From assembly GCA_038253135.1 (NCBI GenBank), contig JBBSHJ010000040.1, forward strand, positions 1-28,509: DNA of 28,509 nt. Reading direction: 5' to 3'. The stretch comes from JBBSHJ01 sp038253135. GTDB taxonomy: Bacteria > Actinomycetota > Actinomycetes > Mycobacteriales > QHCD01. The notes below the pieces were generated by a model, which was not told the DNA's origin, searched no databases, and saw only the letters and a list, made by a program, of their open reading frames with translations. The stretch's first letter is position 1. Each line of letters begins with the position of its first letter. The position numbers and the translations under genes were made by a program. Positions 16,413 to 23,784 of the stretch are shown piece after piece.

Positions 16413-17129
16413 CTACGTGCGGATGGTATTGCAGCTGCGCCAGACGTAGGTACGCTCGCGCACGCACACGCTGTAGGTGTGGGCGTCGTTGGTGCGGAAG
16501 CTGACCGATCCGGCGCCGGTGCGGTCGCTCGTCGGGCTGGAGATCCACTTCCACTTGCCGCCGACCAGGTAGCTGACGTCGACCTGGGCGCCGCCGCCAC
16601 GGTAGAAGCCCTCGTAGCGGGTGTAGTAGCGCCAGGTCGTGAAGTGGACGTGCGCCCAACCGCCGGAGCGGGTCGCACTGATCCCGACCTTCGATCCCAG
16701 CTTGACCGTCGTCCGGGCCTCCGGAAGGGCCCGCTCGTTGTAGTTGCCGTCGTAGGCGTAGCCGTCCCGAGTGTGGTAGCTGCCGGTCGCGGTCTCGTAG
16801 TAGGACTGGCCGTAAACGTCGAGGTAGGCATTGCGGCCGTTCGTGGCCGGTTGCCAGTCAAAAGAGGTCTCCCAGCCGGCCGGCCCGTAGAGATCGGCGT
16901 TGGCGTCCACCAGCCCGGTGCAGCTGGTGTGCAGCGGGACCTTGACCTCCTGGTACGGCCCGGTGACCGAGATCCTGGCCGGCAACCCGATGGTGGTGCT
17001 ACAGGCGGCACCCGCGGGCCCGGCCGGGCCGAGAACGACGAGTCCCGCCACCACGAGCCCGGTGGCCGACACGGCGCCGGCGAGCTTGGTGGCCGCGCGC
17101 CTGCGCAGGCCGGAACGGATCTTGAGCAC
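16413..17129 (-). CDS. Secreted protein of unknown function (four Cys, intact paralogue)
   Basis: A 238-residue exported protein. Residues 1-42 form a signal peptide: Arg-rich start, hydrophobic stretch GLVVAGLVVLG, then a small-residue cleavage region ending AGAA before Cys43. The mature part is rich in Tyr, Trp, Thr and Gly with alternating beta-strand pattern, and has Cys43, Cys70, Cys222 and Cys233, enough for two disulfides. Segments VDVSYLVGGKWKWISSPTS and CVRERTYVWRSC are shared with the next gene. No catalytic motif or named domain is recognised; a small beta-rich wall or matrix protein would fit. The GTG start has GGGAG 6 nt upstream. A strong hairpin follows the stop. Confidence 0.7.
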   Translation of the reverse strand: MLKIRSGLRRRAATKLAGAVSATGLVVAGLVVLGPAGPAGAACSTTIGLPARISVTGPYQEVKVPLHTSCTGLVDANADLYGPAGWETSFDWQPATNGRNAYLDVYGQSYYETATGSYHTRDGYAYDGNYNERALPEARTTVKLGSKVGISATRSGGWAHVHFTTWRYYTRYEGFYRGGGAQVDVSYLVGGKWKWISSPTSDRTGAGSVSFRTNDAHTYSVCVRERTYVWRSCNTIRT

Positions 17130-17174
17130 AGAGGTCTCCCGACGAGATGAGGGCTGGTGCCGGTTCGGATGCGC

Positions 17175-17186
17175 CGTCGTACGACG
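17175..17186. promoter_or_regulatory. 12-bp palindrome upstream of the secreted-protein gene
   Basis: CGTCGTACGACG is a perfect palindrome 45 nt upstream of the GTG at 17129, in the position of a promoter or operator. No regulator can be named. Confidence 0.3.
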
Positions 17187-17243
17187 CGGTCGGCAGGACG
17201 ATTGTGCGGCCCCATCGGCCGACGCGCAGGAGAATCCGAAATG

Positions 17244-17256
17244 TCACGCAGCGTGA
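17244..17256. promoter_or_regulatory. Palindrome TCACGC-A-GCGTGA
   Basis: A perfect 6+6 inverted repeat with a single central base, 115 nt upstream of the secreted-protein start and 50 nt after the end of the decarboxylase-like gene. It could be an operator or a weak terminator. Confidence 0.3.
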
Positions 17257-17307
17257 TGCCCGCCGGTCGGAGCTCGGACATCTCCGACGGCACCCCGGTG
17301 GCCGTGA

Positions 17308-17773
17308 TCAGCCGAACTTGCCCGGCTGGTAGTCGCCGGCCGGCTGCTGCGTGATCACGTTCATGCGGTTGTAGGCGTTGGATCAGCGCGATGAGCGAAA
17401 CCAGCGCGGCCAACTGATCCTCGTCATGGTGCTTGGCAGCATTCGCCCAGGCCTCATCCGTGACGCCGCCGGCCGCGTCGGCGATGCGCGTGCCCTGTTC
17501 CGCCAGCTCCAGGGCCGCCCGCTCGGCCCCGGTGAACACCTTGGCGTCCCGCCACGCCGCGATCAGGTTCAGACGGACCGAGGATTCGTGGGCGGCGTCC
17601 TTGGTGTGCATGTCGGTGCGGCCGCAGCCGTTGATCTGGCTGGCTCGGATCTTCACCAGGTCCTGCGTTGCGGCGGGCAGGGTCGAGTCCGTGACGATCT
17701 TGGCCGCCGAGTTGATGTACTTCGCGAACTTGGTCGCGACGGCGTTGCCGTAGAAGTTGAGTCGAGCGTCCAT
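17308..17773 (-). pseudogene. Carboxymuconolactone decarboxylase/AhpD-like protein, frameshifted and lacking the CxxC pair
   Basis: ATG 17773 has GGAGG 6 nt upstream. The N-terminus MDARLNFYGNAVATKFAKY and the segments LVKIRASQINGCG, TDMHTKDAAH and AALVSLIALI identify a CMD/AhpD-fold protein of about 154 residues. These usually carry C-x-x-C at the helix start (NGC-x-x-C-x-DMH), used in thiol-peroxidase chemistry. Here the text is NGCGRTDMH: the second Cys is missing and the loop is one residue short, which looks like an in-frame 3-nt loss. Near the 3' end a doubled G (17380-17381 on plus) puts the tail out of frame. Removing one base restores NAYNRMNVITQQPAGDYQPG and a stop at 17308. Unshifted, the frame runs on and replaces the tail. 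Confidence 0.75.
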
Positions 17774-17941
17774 GGTGACCTCCGTGATGTGTTGACGGGC
17801 ACATAGCACCGACCGAACGGACCAGCAGGATGTGACGGGCCGGCGATCCGGGCGGCCATGACGTGCGTCCCTCCTCGACCCGCAGCACACCGGTCGACCC
17901 GCGCGCCGCGCCGGGTCGATCGTCGAGGTCCTGAGAGGGAA

Positions 17942-17964
17942 GGTCCGCCGGCGGGCCGCGGACC
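17942..17964 (-). terminator. Hairpin downstream of the TetR gene
   Basis: GGTCCGC (17942-17948) and GCGGACC (17958-17964) form a 7-bp stem with a 9-nt loop, 55 nt past the TetR stop on the minus strand. The 245 bp between the TetR and decarboxylase-like genes hold no other recognised feature except two copies of CGTTTCG at about 17968 and 17991. Confidence 0.35.
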
Positions 17965-18018
17965 AACCGTTTCGGGGCTCCGGAAATGATCGTTTCGAGA
18001 CGGGCAGACCGGCTAGTG

Positions 18019-18699
18019 TTACGCGCCCTTTCGGCGATCAATCAATAGCTGAGCGGTGCTGTCGGCGAACCAGTGTTGGAATCGCTGCCGGCTCCAGCCG
18101 CAGTCGATTCGCAGCCGGGTAAACACGGCGGGGTCCATGAGCAACCACACGACGTCGGTGGCGTGGGAGCGATCGATGCCGGGTCGCAGCGACGCCCGCG
18201 TCATGAGCCCGTCGACGATCCAGCCGGCGATGGTGGCCCGTTGGTCGCGCAGCTGCTCGGCCAGGGGCCGGAGGCGCGGATCGCTGGTGGCTGCCTCGAT
18301 CGCGACGAGGACGAGTCCGGCGGCGCGCTCAGCGACATCGACCACGCCCGAGCTGGCCGCGGCCAGGAACTCCTCGACCGTCTCGGCTGCCGCGGCGATC
18401 GCCGTGCCCGGTCGCTGCAGTACCGCCACCGGCTCATCGTCGCCGGCGATGGCGACGTCGATGGTTGCCTTCAGCAGTCCCGCCTTGGTTCGGAAAACCT
18501 GCTCGATGGTGGGCACCGACACCGCGGCGGCCGCAGCGATCGCCGCCACGGTGGTCGCGGCGTATCCGCGGGCGGCGAACTCGGCGGCTGCCGCGTCGAG
18601 GATTCGTTGCCGCGTACGACGGGCCTGCTCCTGGCGGCGGGCGGATCGGTACGTGCGCCGGCGGCCACTGACGGCTCGCACGGTTGCCTCCGATCCCAT
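18019..18699 (-). CDS. TetR family transcriptional regulator
   Basis: A 226-residue regulator. After a basic N-terminus the HTH lies at about residues 24-70: RTRQRILDAAAAEFAARGYAA, then TTVAAIAAAAAVSVPTIEQVF and the closing RTKAGLLKA. The C-terminal ligand-binding domain is helical and has no recognisable specificity. The ATG at 18699 is chosen because TAGCAT lies 7 nt upstream and because homology begins shortly after it; the open frame extends further upstream without family-like sequence. Its -10 box overlaps that of the divergent VOC gene, so the pair is probably co-regulated, with the regulator repressing both. Confidence 0.88.
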   Translation of the reverse strand: MGSEATVRAVSGRRRTYRSARRQEQARRTRQRILDAAAAEFAARGYAATTVAAIAAAAAVSVPTIEQVFRTKAGLLKATIDVAIAGDDEPVAVLQRPGTAIAAAAETVEEFLAAASSGVVDVAERAAGLVLVAIEAATSDPRLRPLAEQLRDQRATIAGWIVDGLMTRASLRPGIDRSHATDVVWLLMDPAVFTRLRIDCGWSRQRFQHWFADSTAQLLIDRRKGA

Positions 18700-18814
18700 A
18701 TTCGCTATGCTAGTGCCATATCCAATGCCCTCCGCCGAGGAAGGGATACCGCCCGAGCCGCCGGCGCCTTCCAAAGGTCCGGGCATGCCTGAACACATCT
18801 ATGAGGTGCGGCCC
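18700..18814. promoter_or_regulatory. Divergent tetR/VOC promoters with overlapping -10 boxes
   Basis: TATGCT on the plus strand (18706-18711) and TAGCAT on the minus strand (18707-18712) share five bases, so RNA polymerase cannot open both at once. The minus box is 7 nt from the tetR ATG (leaderless). The plus box would give the VOC gene a leader of about 97 nt with GAGGTG at 18803-18808. Confidence 0.55.
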
Positions 18815-19231
18815 ATGACCACGACTGACACCGGTCGCGCATCCGTGTCGGTGATGCTGATCGTTCCCGACGCCCAGGCAGCGGTCAGCTGGTACAAGAC
18901 GGCACTGGGTGCCGCCGAACTGTGGAACCTTGGCGGCGTCGCCGGGCTTCATCTGCGCGGCGCTCCGTTCATGCTGCATCAGGCCGTACCGGGTAGGAAA
19001 ACCGAGCCGAGCCCGATCGATGTGGGACTGACAACTACCCGAATCGAGGTTTTCGTCGACGACCCCGGCGAGCTCATCGACCAGGCGGCCGAAGCCGGCG
19101 CCACAGACGTCCGGCCGCTCACCGACCATGAGGCCCCGTGGGGAACACATCAACAAGGCGGCTTCACCGATCCGTTCGGGCACCGGTGGTCAGTCGGAGA
19201 CCGAACACCGCTACGCCCCTACTCCCCATAG
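18815..19231 (+). CDS. VOC family protein (PhnB/glyoxalase-like)
   Basis: A 138-residue protein with the betaalphabetabetabeta VOC fold. The N-terminal half has SVMLIVPDAQAAVSWYKTALGA, the middle RIEVFVDDPGELIDQAAEAGA, and the C-terminal FTDPFGHRWSVGDRT is the typical DPFGH end motif of PhnB-like members. Such proteins bind a metal and act in dioxygenase, isomerase or antibiotic-binding roles; the activity here is unknown. The ATG at 18815 has GAGGTG 6 nt upstream. An in-frame ATG at 18785 with AAAGG would add ten residues and cannot be excluded. Unlike the VOC gene at 12297, this one is intact. Confidence 0.83.
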   Translation: MTTTDTGRASVSVMLIVPDAQAAVSWYKTALGAAELWNLGGVAGLHLRGAPFMLHQAVPGRKTEPSPIDVGLTTTRIEVFVDDPGELIDQAAEAGATDVRPLTDHEAPWGTHQQGGFTDPFGHRWSVGDRTPLRPYSP

Positions 19232-19267
19232 CCCTCGCGAAGCGATCCTCGCGTGGATCAGCCAGCC

Positions 19268-20149
19268 TCAGGGGGTACGTCGTCGGGCGCGGAAGGCCCG
19301 CGGTGAATCGCCGGTGTGCCGCTTGAAGACGCGGGAGAAGTAGTAAGGGTCGAGGTAGCCACAACGACGACCGACAGTCGTGACCGGCAGGTGGGTCGCC
19401 GACAGCAGTTGGCGGGCCCGCTCCATCCGGCGTTGGGCGACGTACTCCATCGGGGCGGCGCCGAGGTAACGCGCGACGAGGTCGTGCAGCGTGCTCGTGC
19501 CGCGCCCGGACACTCGCTCGAGATCGGCACGGGTGAGCGCGCGGTCGAGGTTGCGGTCGATCCAGCTGGCCAGCCGGCGGACCTCGGCCGGCCAGGATGA
19601 CTCGTCGAGGTGCGGTGGCACCAGCGGCCGGTCCAGCTCGGCGCGGGCCAGCTCGCCCAGCGCCCGGACCGTGCCGACGTCGGTGAATCCGTGCTGGCCG
19701 AGACTGATGGCGTAGCGGACCAGGTCGGCCAGCCCGGGCCGCGCGGTCACGGTCCCGCTGGCCACCCCACCCGGCCCGCGGCTGGCATCGACTCCGAGCG
19801 GTTGGTCGGCGCGATCCGGCGATCCGGCCAGCGGATCCTGTGGATCGTGTGCGATGTGGAAGGCCACAGGCGCGCCGGCCCGATGCCACGGCACCAGGTG
19901 CAGGCCGTGCACGAAGAACGGATCGTCGGCGTCGGCGTCGTACCGGACCGAATGCCCCCACGGCAGCACGTAGAGGTCCGTCGGCCGCAGCGGCAGGGGT
20001 ACGCCGTTCACGGCTACGGTGCCGTGCCCGGACGAGCAGCCGAGCACCATCCGAGACCCGACCCGGCGGAAGGACGGACCGGTCCCCGGGCTCAGCGCCA
20101 CCTCCGACGCCTGCGCCACGATCGGGAACCCGTCCGGACGATCGTCCAT
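19268..20149 (-). CDS. AraC family transcriptional regulator
   Basis: A 293-residue regulator with an N-terminal cupin-like sensor domain (residues about 1-150, with SFRRVGSRMVLG and LYVLPWGHSVRYDA) and a C-terminal double HTH. The second HTH and signature are clear: LPVTTVGRRCGYLDPYYFSRVFKRHTGDSPRAFRARRR. The cupin domain suggests sugar or small-acid sensing. The ATG at 20149 is exactly 6 nt from TAGCAT, so the mRNA is probably leaderless. It is divergent from the PhyH dioxygenase and is probably its activator. The 3' end faces the VOC gene with only 36 bp between. Intact. Confidence 0.9.
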   Translation of the reverse strand: MDDRPDGFPIVAQASEVALSPGTGPSFRRVGSRMVLGCSSGHGTVAVNGVPLPLRPTDLYVLPWGHSVRYDADADDPFFVHGLHLVPWHRAGAPVAFHIAHDPQDPLAGSPDRADQPLGVDASRGPGGVASGTVTARPGLADLVRYAISLGQHGFTDVGTVRALGELARAELDRPLVPPHLDESSWPAEVRRLASWIDRNLDRALTRADLERVSGRGTSTLHDLVARYLGAAPMEYVAQRRMERARQLLSATHLPVTTVGRRCGYLDPYYFSRVFKRHTGDSPRAFRARRRTP

Positions 20150-20224
20150 CTTTTGATGCTATCCGCCATGGCGGTACACCGCTTGGCGCGGTGTGCTGGA
20201 AGCAACCGCTACGAGGGAGCAGCC
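20150..20224. promoter_or_regulatory. araC/phyH divergent control region with 12-bp palindrome
   Basis: The minus-strand TAGCAT (20156-20161) lies 6 nt from the araC start. Adjoining it is a perfect palindrome, CCGCCATGGCGG (20163-20174). It sits just upstream of the -10 of araC and about 50 nt from the phyH start, a likely binding site for the AraC protein or another regulator. Confidence 0.5.
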
Positions 20225-21160
20225 ATGACCCTGGCCCTGAGCCCGACCACGGAGTTCCTCGACTCGACCGACCTTCTCAACGATCCGCCCGCCCTGCGGG
20301 CCCGCGCCGACGAGCTCGGATACCTCTTCTTCCGCGGCCTGCTGCCGGTCGACGAGCTGATCGACGTACGCCGTCGGATCCTCCAGGTGCTTGACCGCCG
20401 CGGCTGGATCCTGCCCGGCACCGACCCGATGGAGGGGCGGGCCGACAAGGCGGCCTACGCCGCCGTGCCCCAGGAGGAGATCGACTTCTGCGGCGTCGGG
20501 GTCGGTGCCGAGGCCTACCGCGAGATCCAGCACCTCGAGGCCTTCCACCAGCTCGCGCACCACCCGCGGCTGCTGTCGGTCTACCAGACGCTCTTCGGCG
20601 AGCCGGTGCTGCCGCACCCGCGCAACATCGCGCGGATCGTGATCCCGACCGACCACGACCTACCGACGCCGCCGCACCAGGACTTCATCCACATCCAGGG
20701 CAGCAAGGACGTCTGGACCGCGTGGTTCCCGCTCGGCGACTGTCCGGTGGAGCTCGGCCCGCTGACGTGCCTGGTCGGGTCGGCGGCGGACGGGCTGCTG
20801 ACCTACAAGCAGGCCGGCGGTCCGGGTGGGCTCGAGGCCTATCTGTGCGATCTCGGGCACCCGTGGGCGATGGGCGACTACCGCGCCGGCGACGTGCTGA
20901 CCTTCAACTCGCACACGGTGCACCGGGCCTTGCCCAACACCGAGGGCGAGCACGTGCGGCTCTCCTGCGATTTCCGCTACCAGCCGGCCTCGGCAGGGAT
21001 CAACGACGCGTCGCTGAAGGTGCACTGCGAGGTCGACACGTGGGAGTCGATCTACGCCGGTTGGGAGGACCACAGCCGCGACTACTACTGGCGCGACCAC
21101 GACCTGCAGCTGCGCGAATGGAACGAAGCCCTGCGCTGGCAGAAGAATCGCATCTGCTGA
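20225..21160 (+). CDS. Phytanoyl-CoA dioxygenase family protein (Fe(II)/2-oxoglutarate oxygenase)
   Basis: A 311-residue non-heme iron oxygenase of the PhyH family. The HxD iron ligands are His151 and Asp153 in PPHQDFIHIQG. The distal His is His230 or His233 in NSHTVHRALPN, and an Arg that could bind 2-oxoglutarate follows in VRLSCDFRYQP. PhyH members hydroxylate diverse small molecules, not only phytanoyl-CoA; the substrate is unknown. The ATG at 20225 has GAGGGA 6 nt upstream; earlier in-frame starts would extend through the divergent promoter and araC and are rejected. Divergence from AraC, and the Gfo/Idh gene 1.3 kb away, suggest a small catabolic set for a sugar- or polyol-like compound. 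Confidence 0.88.
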   Translation: MTLALSPTTEFLDSTDLLNDPPALRARADELGYLFFRGLLPVDELIDVRRRILQVLDRRGWILPGTDPMEGRADKAAYAAVPQEEIDFCGVGVGAEAYREIQHLEAFHQLAHHPRLLSVYQTLFGEPVLPHPRNIARIVIPTDHDLPTPPHQDFIHIQGSKDVWTAWFPLGDCPVELGPLTCLVGSAADGLLTYKQAGGPGGLEAYLCDLGHPWAMGDYRAGDVLTFNSHTVHRALPNTEGEHVRLSCDFRYQPASAGINDASLKVHCEVDTWESIYAGWEDHSRDYYWRDHDLQLREWNEALRWQKNRIC

Positions 21161-21210
21161 CTCCGGAAGGGACAGCGATCTCGATCCGCCGCCTGCCCGC
21201 CGCCGCCAAT

Positions 21211-21280
21211 CCGTCTTGTCGCAGAGTTGTCCGCGGGTGGCGAGGGGCGGAATGCCGCACAACTCCGCGACAAGACCGGG
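21211..21280. repeat. 70-bp hairpin element, copy 1
   Basis: GTCTTGTCGCAGAGTTGT (21213-21230) pairs with ACAACTCCGCGACAAGAC (21259-21276) over 18 positions with one mismatch, enclosing a 28-nt loop. It begins 50 nt after the phyH stop and precedes the DUF559 gene. Copy 2 at 22361-22430 aligns without gaps, 57 of 70 bases identical, in the same orientation as judged by the asymmetric loop. Confidence 0.85.
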
Positions 21281-21389
21281 AGGCGGGGATTGTTCCGGGC
21301 GTTCGAGTCGGATTTCCACAGCATCCGCCGCTGTCCACAGATCCGGCCGGCAGCCGCCCGGTGCACGCCACCGCCATGACGATCGAGCG

Positions 21390-22316
21390 GTGCCGAGGGA
21401 ATGCAGTGCAACAATCCGGGCGGCCGAGCGCACGGCGCTGCACGGAATCGTCGTGCGTGATCGGGCCAGGAGCGCTGGTCTCAGCGACGACGCCATCCAG
21501 CACCTGGTACGCCGTGGCCGCTGGCATCGCCTGTTTCGCGGCATTTACTCGGTCAGGAAGCCGACGGCGATCGGTCGGGCGCACGCCGCGGTGCTCGCCC
21601 TCGGACGGACCCGCGGTGTTGCCAGCCACTGGACCGCGGCCCGGGCGCACGGTCTGACGGTGCTCGACGTCTGGGATGAGTTGGTGGACGAGGCGGCAAC
21701 GGTCGATCGTCACCTCCGGCGGCCATTTGTGGCGGGGTTACACGTCTACGCCCACGACCTCGACACCTCGGACCGGATGTCGCTGGCCGGGGTGTCGATC
21801 GGGACGCTTCGACAGACGCTGGTCGACCTGCTGTTGCGCGCGCCGCGCGCGACGGCGATTTGGGCGACCGAGCAGGCGATCGCCGCCGGCCGGGTCGTCC
21901 CGGCCGAGCTGACGTGGCAGCTGGCCGCCGCGCGGCATGTCCCCGGCGTCGAGGCTGCCCGCCGCCGCCTGGCTCTCGTCGATCCGCGCAGCGAGTCACC
22001 GCTGGAAACGCTGGCCCGGTTGGTCATCATCGACGCGGGGCTGCCCGCGCCTGACGTGCAGATCACGGTGATCGACCCGTCGACGGGGCGGCTGTGGTTC
22101 CGGATCGATCTCGGCTATGCCGACAAACGAATCGCCCTCGAGTGTGACGGCCGGGCCGCGCACACGTCACCCGAGGCGGTCTTCGCCGACCGACAACGGC
22201 AGAACCAGCTGCACCTGCTCGGCTGGAGGGTGCTCCGCGTGACCTGGCACGACGTCGTACACCGCCCGGCGTACGTCGCCTGGCTGGTCCGCACCGCCCT
22301 CGCCGAAGCCGCCTGA
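21390..22316 (+). CDS. DUF559 nuclease-like protein with AbiEi-type N-terminal winged helix
   Basis: A protein of about 308 residues. The N-terminus (RAAERTALHGIVVRDRARSA, then GLSDDAIQHLVRRGRW and HRLFRGIYSV) is the winged helix often annotated as AbiEi antitoxin-like. The C-terminus is a DUF559 domain, related to Vsr-type PD-(D/E)xK nucleases: SESPLETLARLVIIDAG, the metal-site strand FRIDLGYADKRIALECDG, then HTSPEAVFADRQRQNQLHLLGWRVLRVTWHD cut here into its usual order. Asp and Glu in RIDLG and ALECDG are candidate catalytic residues. Whether it cuts DNA is unknown. The start is uncertain: GTG 21390 keeps the conserved N-terminus; GTG 21453 is an alternative. It lies between two copies of a hairpin element. 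Confidence 0.78.
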   Translation: MPRECSATIRAAERTALHGIVVRDRARSAGLSDDAIQHLVRRGRWHRLFRGIYSVRKPTAIGRAHAAVLALGRTRGVASHWTAARAHGLTVLDVWDELVDEAATVDRHLRRPFVAGLHVYAHDLDTSDRMSLAGVSIGTLRQTLVDLLLRAPRATAIWATEQAIAAGRVVPAELTWQLAAARHVPGVEAARRRLALVDPRSESPLETLARLVIIDAGLPAPDVQITVIDPSTGRLWFRIDLGYADKRIALECDGRAAHTSPEAVFADRQRQNQLHLLGWRVLRVTWHDVVHRPAYVAWLVRTALAEAA

Positions 22317-22360
22317 TCGAGCCACGTCAACCCCGCCGCAGCACTCTCGCCTACCCCAGT

Positions 22361-22430
22361 CCGTCTTGTCGCCGAGTTGTCCGCGGATAACGCCGGGCGG
22401 AATGGCCCACAAATCGGCGACAAGACGGCC
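22361..22430. repeat. 70-bp hairpin element, copy 2
   Basis: CCGTCTTGTCGCCGAGTTGT (22361-22380) pairs with ACAAATCGGCGACAAGACGG (22409-22428) over 20 positions with one mismatch. It starts 45 nt after the DUF559 stop and lies between that gene and the convergent oxidoreductase gene, so it could act as a two-way terminator. Compared with copy 1, an A-C mismatch in the stem has become a C-G pair, which suggests the fold is maintained. Confidence 0.85.
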
Positions 22431-22473
22431 GGGACGAGCCGTGAGCGGGCAACCGCGGGACGCCTCCGAGCGC

Positions 22474-23574
22474 TCAGTCCACCGGCGAGTTGTCCACCGG
22501 CACCTCACGGCCTTCGCGGGCGGAGGCGTAGCAGGCCTCGATCACGCGGGCCCGGACCAGCCCTTCGGCGCCGTCGTGGCCCTTCCAGTCGCCGGACTGG
22601 ATCGCCTCGACGAAGGAGCGGACCACCGCGAGATGGCCTTCGCCGCGCGGCACCTCGGGCCGGGTCTCCACCGGTACGCCGTTCTCGTCGCGATAGATCC
22701 GCAGCGTGTCCTCCCAGCCGTAGTTCTTCGACCGGATCTCCGCGCCGCCGTCATTGCCGAAGAGGGTTACGCCGTAGAGGTCGCCGCTCTCGCGGTACGT
22801 CGCCCAGCTCGCCTCGAGCAGCAGCGTCGCCCCGCCGGAGAGCCGCAGGAACGCCGTACCGAGATCCTCGACCTCGTACGCCGACCCGACGACCTGCTTG
22901 GCGCTGTACGGGCTGGCGCCGCGACCCTGCGGGCCGAGCTCGGAGTAGGTCGCCGCCGACACGGCGAGCACCTTGGGCTCGCCGAGCAGGTAGAGCGCCA
23001 TGTCCAGCATGTGCACGCCGAGGTCGATCAGTGGCCCGCCGCCGGCCATCTTCAGGTTGGTGAACCAGCTACCGGCACCGGGGATCCCGTTGCGCCGCAG
23101 CCAGCTCGCCTTGGCGTGATAGATGTCGCCAAGCGCACCAGCCTCGACATACCGGTGCAGGGTGGCGACGTCGCCGCGGCGGCGGTGGTTGAAGGCGACC
23201 TGCAGCACCCGCCCGGCCCGGTGCGCGGCCTGCACCATGGCCACTCCGGCCGCCGCGTTCTCGGCGATCGGCTTCTCCGAAAGCACGTGCCGGCCCGACT
23301 CCAGCGCGGCGATCGTGATCGGCGCGTGCAGGAAGGTCGGCGTACCGACGCTGATCACGTCGATGTCCTCGTGGGCGAGCAAATCCTCCCAATGCTCATG
23401 CAGGTAAGGGATCTTGTGCTCGGTGCCCAGCTGATGCAGTCGTTCGGTCTCGAGGCCGGCGAGGCCCACGACCTCGACGCCGGGGACCTGCAGGTACGAC
23501 TTGAGATGTGTGTGCCCGGCAAAGCCGAGGCCGATCACGCCGACGCGGAGGGTGTCCTGGGAAGACGTTGTCAC
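22474..23574 (-). CDS. Gfo/Idh/MocA family oxidoreductase
   Basis: A 366-residue NAD(P)-dependent oxidoreductase acting on sugars or polyols such as inositol. The Rossmann motif is GVIGLGFAGHTH (residues 12-23), and the family EKP motif is HVLSEKPIAEN (about 93-103), with Lys as a catalytic residue. A C-terminal alpha/beta substrate domain follows, with GGGPLIDLGVHMLDMALYLLG containing the conserved Asp and His pair. The GTG at 23574 is used; no clear ribosome site is seen. Substrate unknown. It converges on the DUF559 gene, with hairpin copy 2 between the two stops. Intact. Confidence 0.9.
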   Translation of the reverse strand: MTTSSQDTLRVGVIGLGFAGHTHLKSYLQVPGVEVVGLAGLETERLHQLGTEHKIPYLHEHWEDLLAHEDIDVISVGTPTFLHAPITIAALESGRHVLSEKPIAENAAAGVAMVQAAHRAGRVLQVAFNHRRRGDVATLHRYVEAGALGDIYHAKASWLRRNGIPGAGSWFTNLKMAGGGPLIDLGVHMLDMALYLLGEPKVLAVSAATYSELGPQGRGASPYSAKQVVGSAYEVEDLGTAFLRLSGGATLLLEASWATYRESGDLYGVTLFGNDGGAEIRSKNYGWEDTLRIYRDENGVPVETRPEVPRGEGHLAVVRSFVEAIQSGDWKGHDGAEGLVRARVIEACYASAREGREVPVDNSPVD

Positions 23575-23754
23575 GAGCGGTCGCCCGCAGCGAGATCGGC
23601 GCGCGGTGTCGAAGGTGACGGGCAGGAGCGGGGAGCGGAGCGGGAAAGGTCCGCGAGATAGGCAGTCACGACGCCTGACATTACGTCAGTGACCGGTACG
23701 CCGTGGGGTGGGTTTCCTGCCCGGCCGGAGGGTGTCCGTATCCGGTCGGGCGCC

Positions 23755-23760
23755 TACTCT
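23755..23760 (+). promoter_or_regulatory. -10 box of the radical SAM gene
   Basis: TACTCT fits TANNNT and lies 9 nt before an ATG at 23770 and 24 nt before the preferred ATG at 23785. No -35 is clear. Confidence 0.4.
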
Positions 23761-23784
23761 GTATCTGCGATGACGAGATCTGCG

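Noticed and set aside
16361..17890. One 509-codon protein combining the CMD-like and secreted-protein regions
   Set aside because: It arises because the CMD frame runs on after a one-base shift and then reads the secreted gene in the wrong frame.
21312..21345. Two TCCACAG motifs resembling DnaA boxes upstream of the DUF559 gene
   Set aside because: Only two, imperfect, with no replication gene nearby; not an origin.
21211..22430. The two hairpin repeats as a CRISPR array
   Set aside because: Only two copies more than 1 kb apart with a gene between; no regular spacing.
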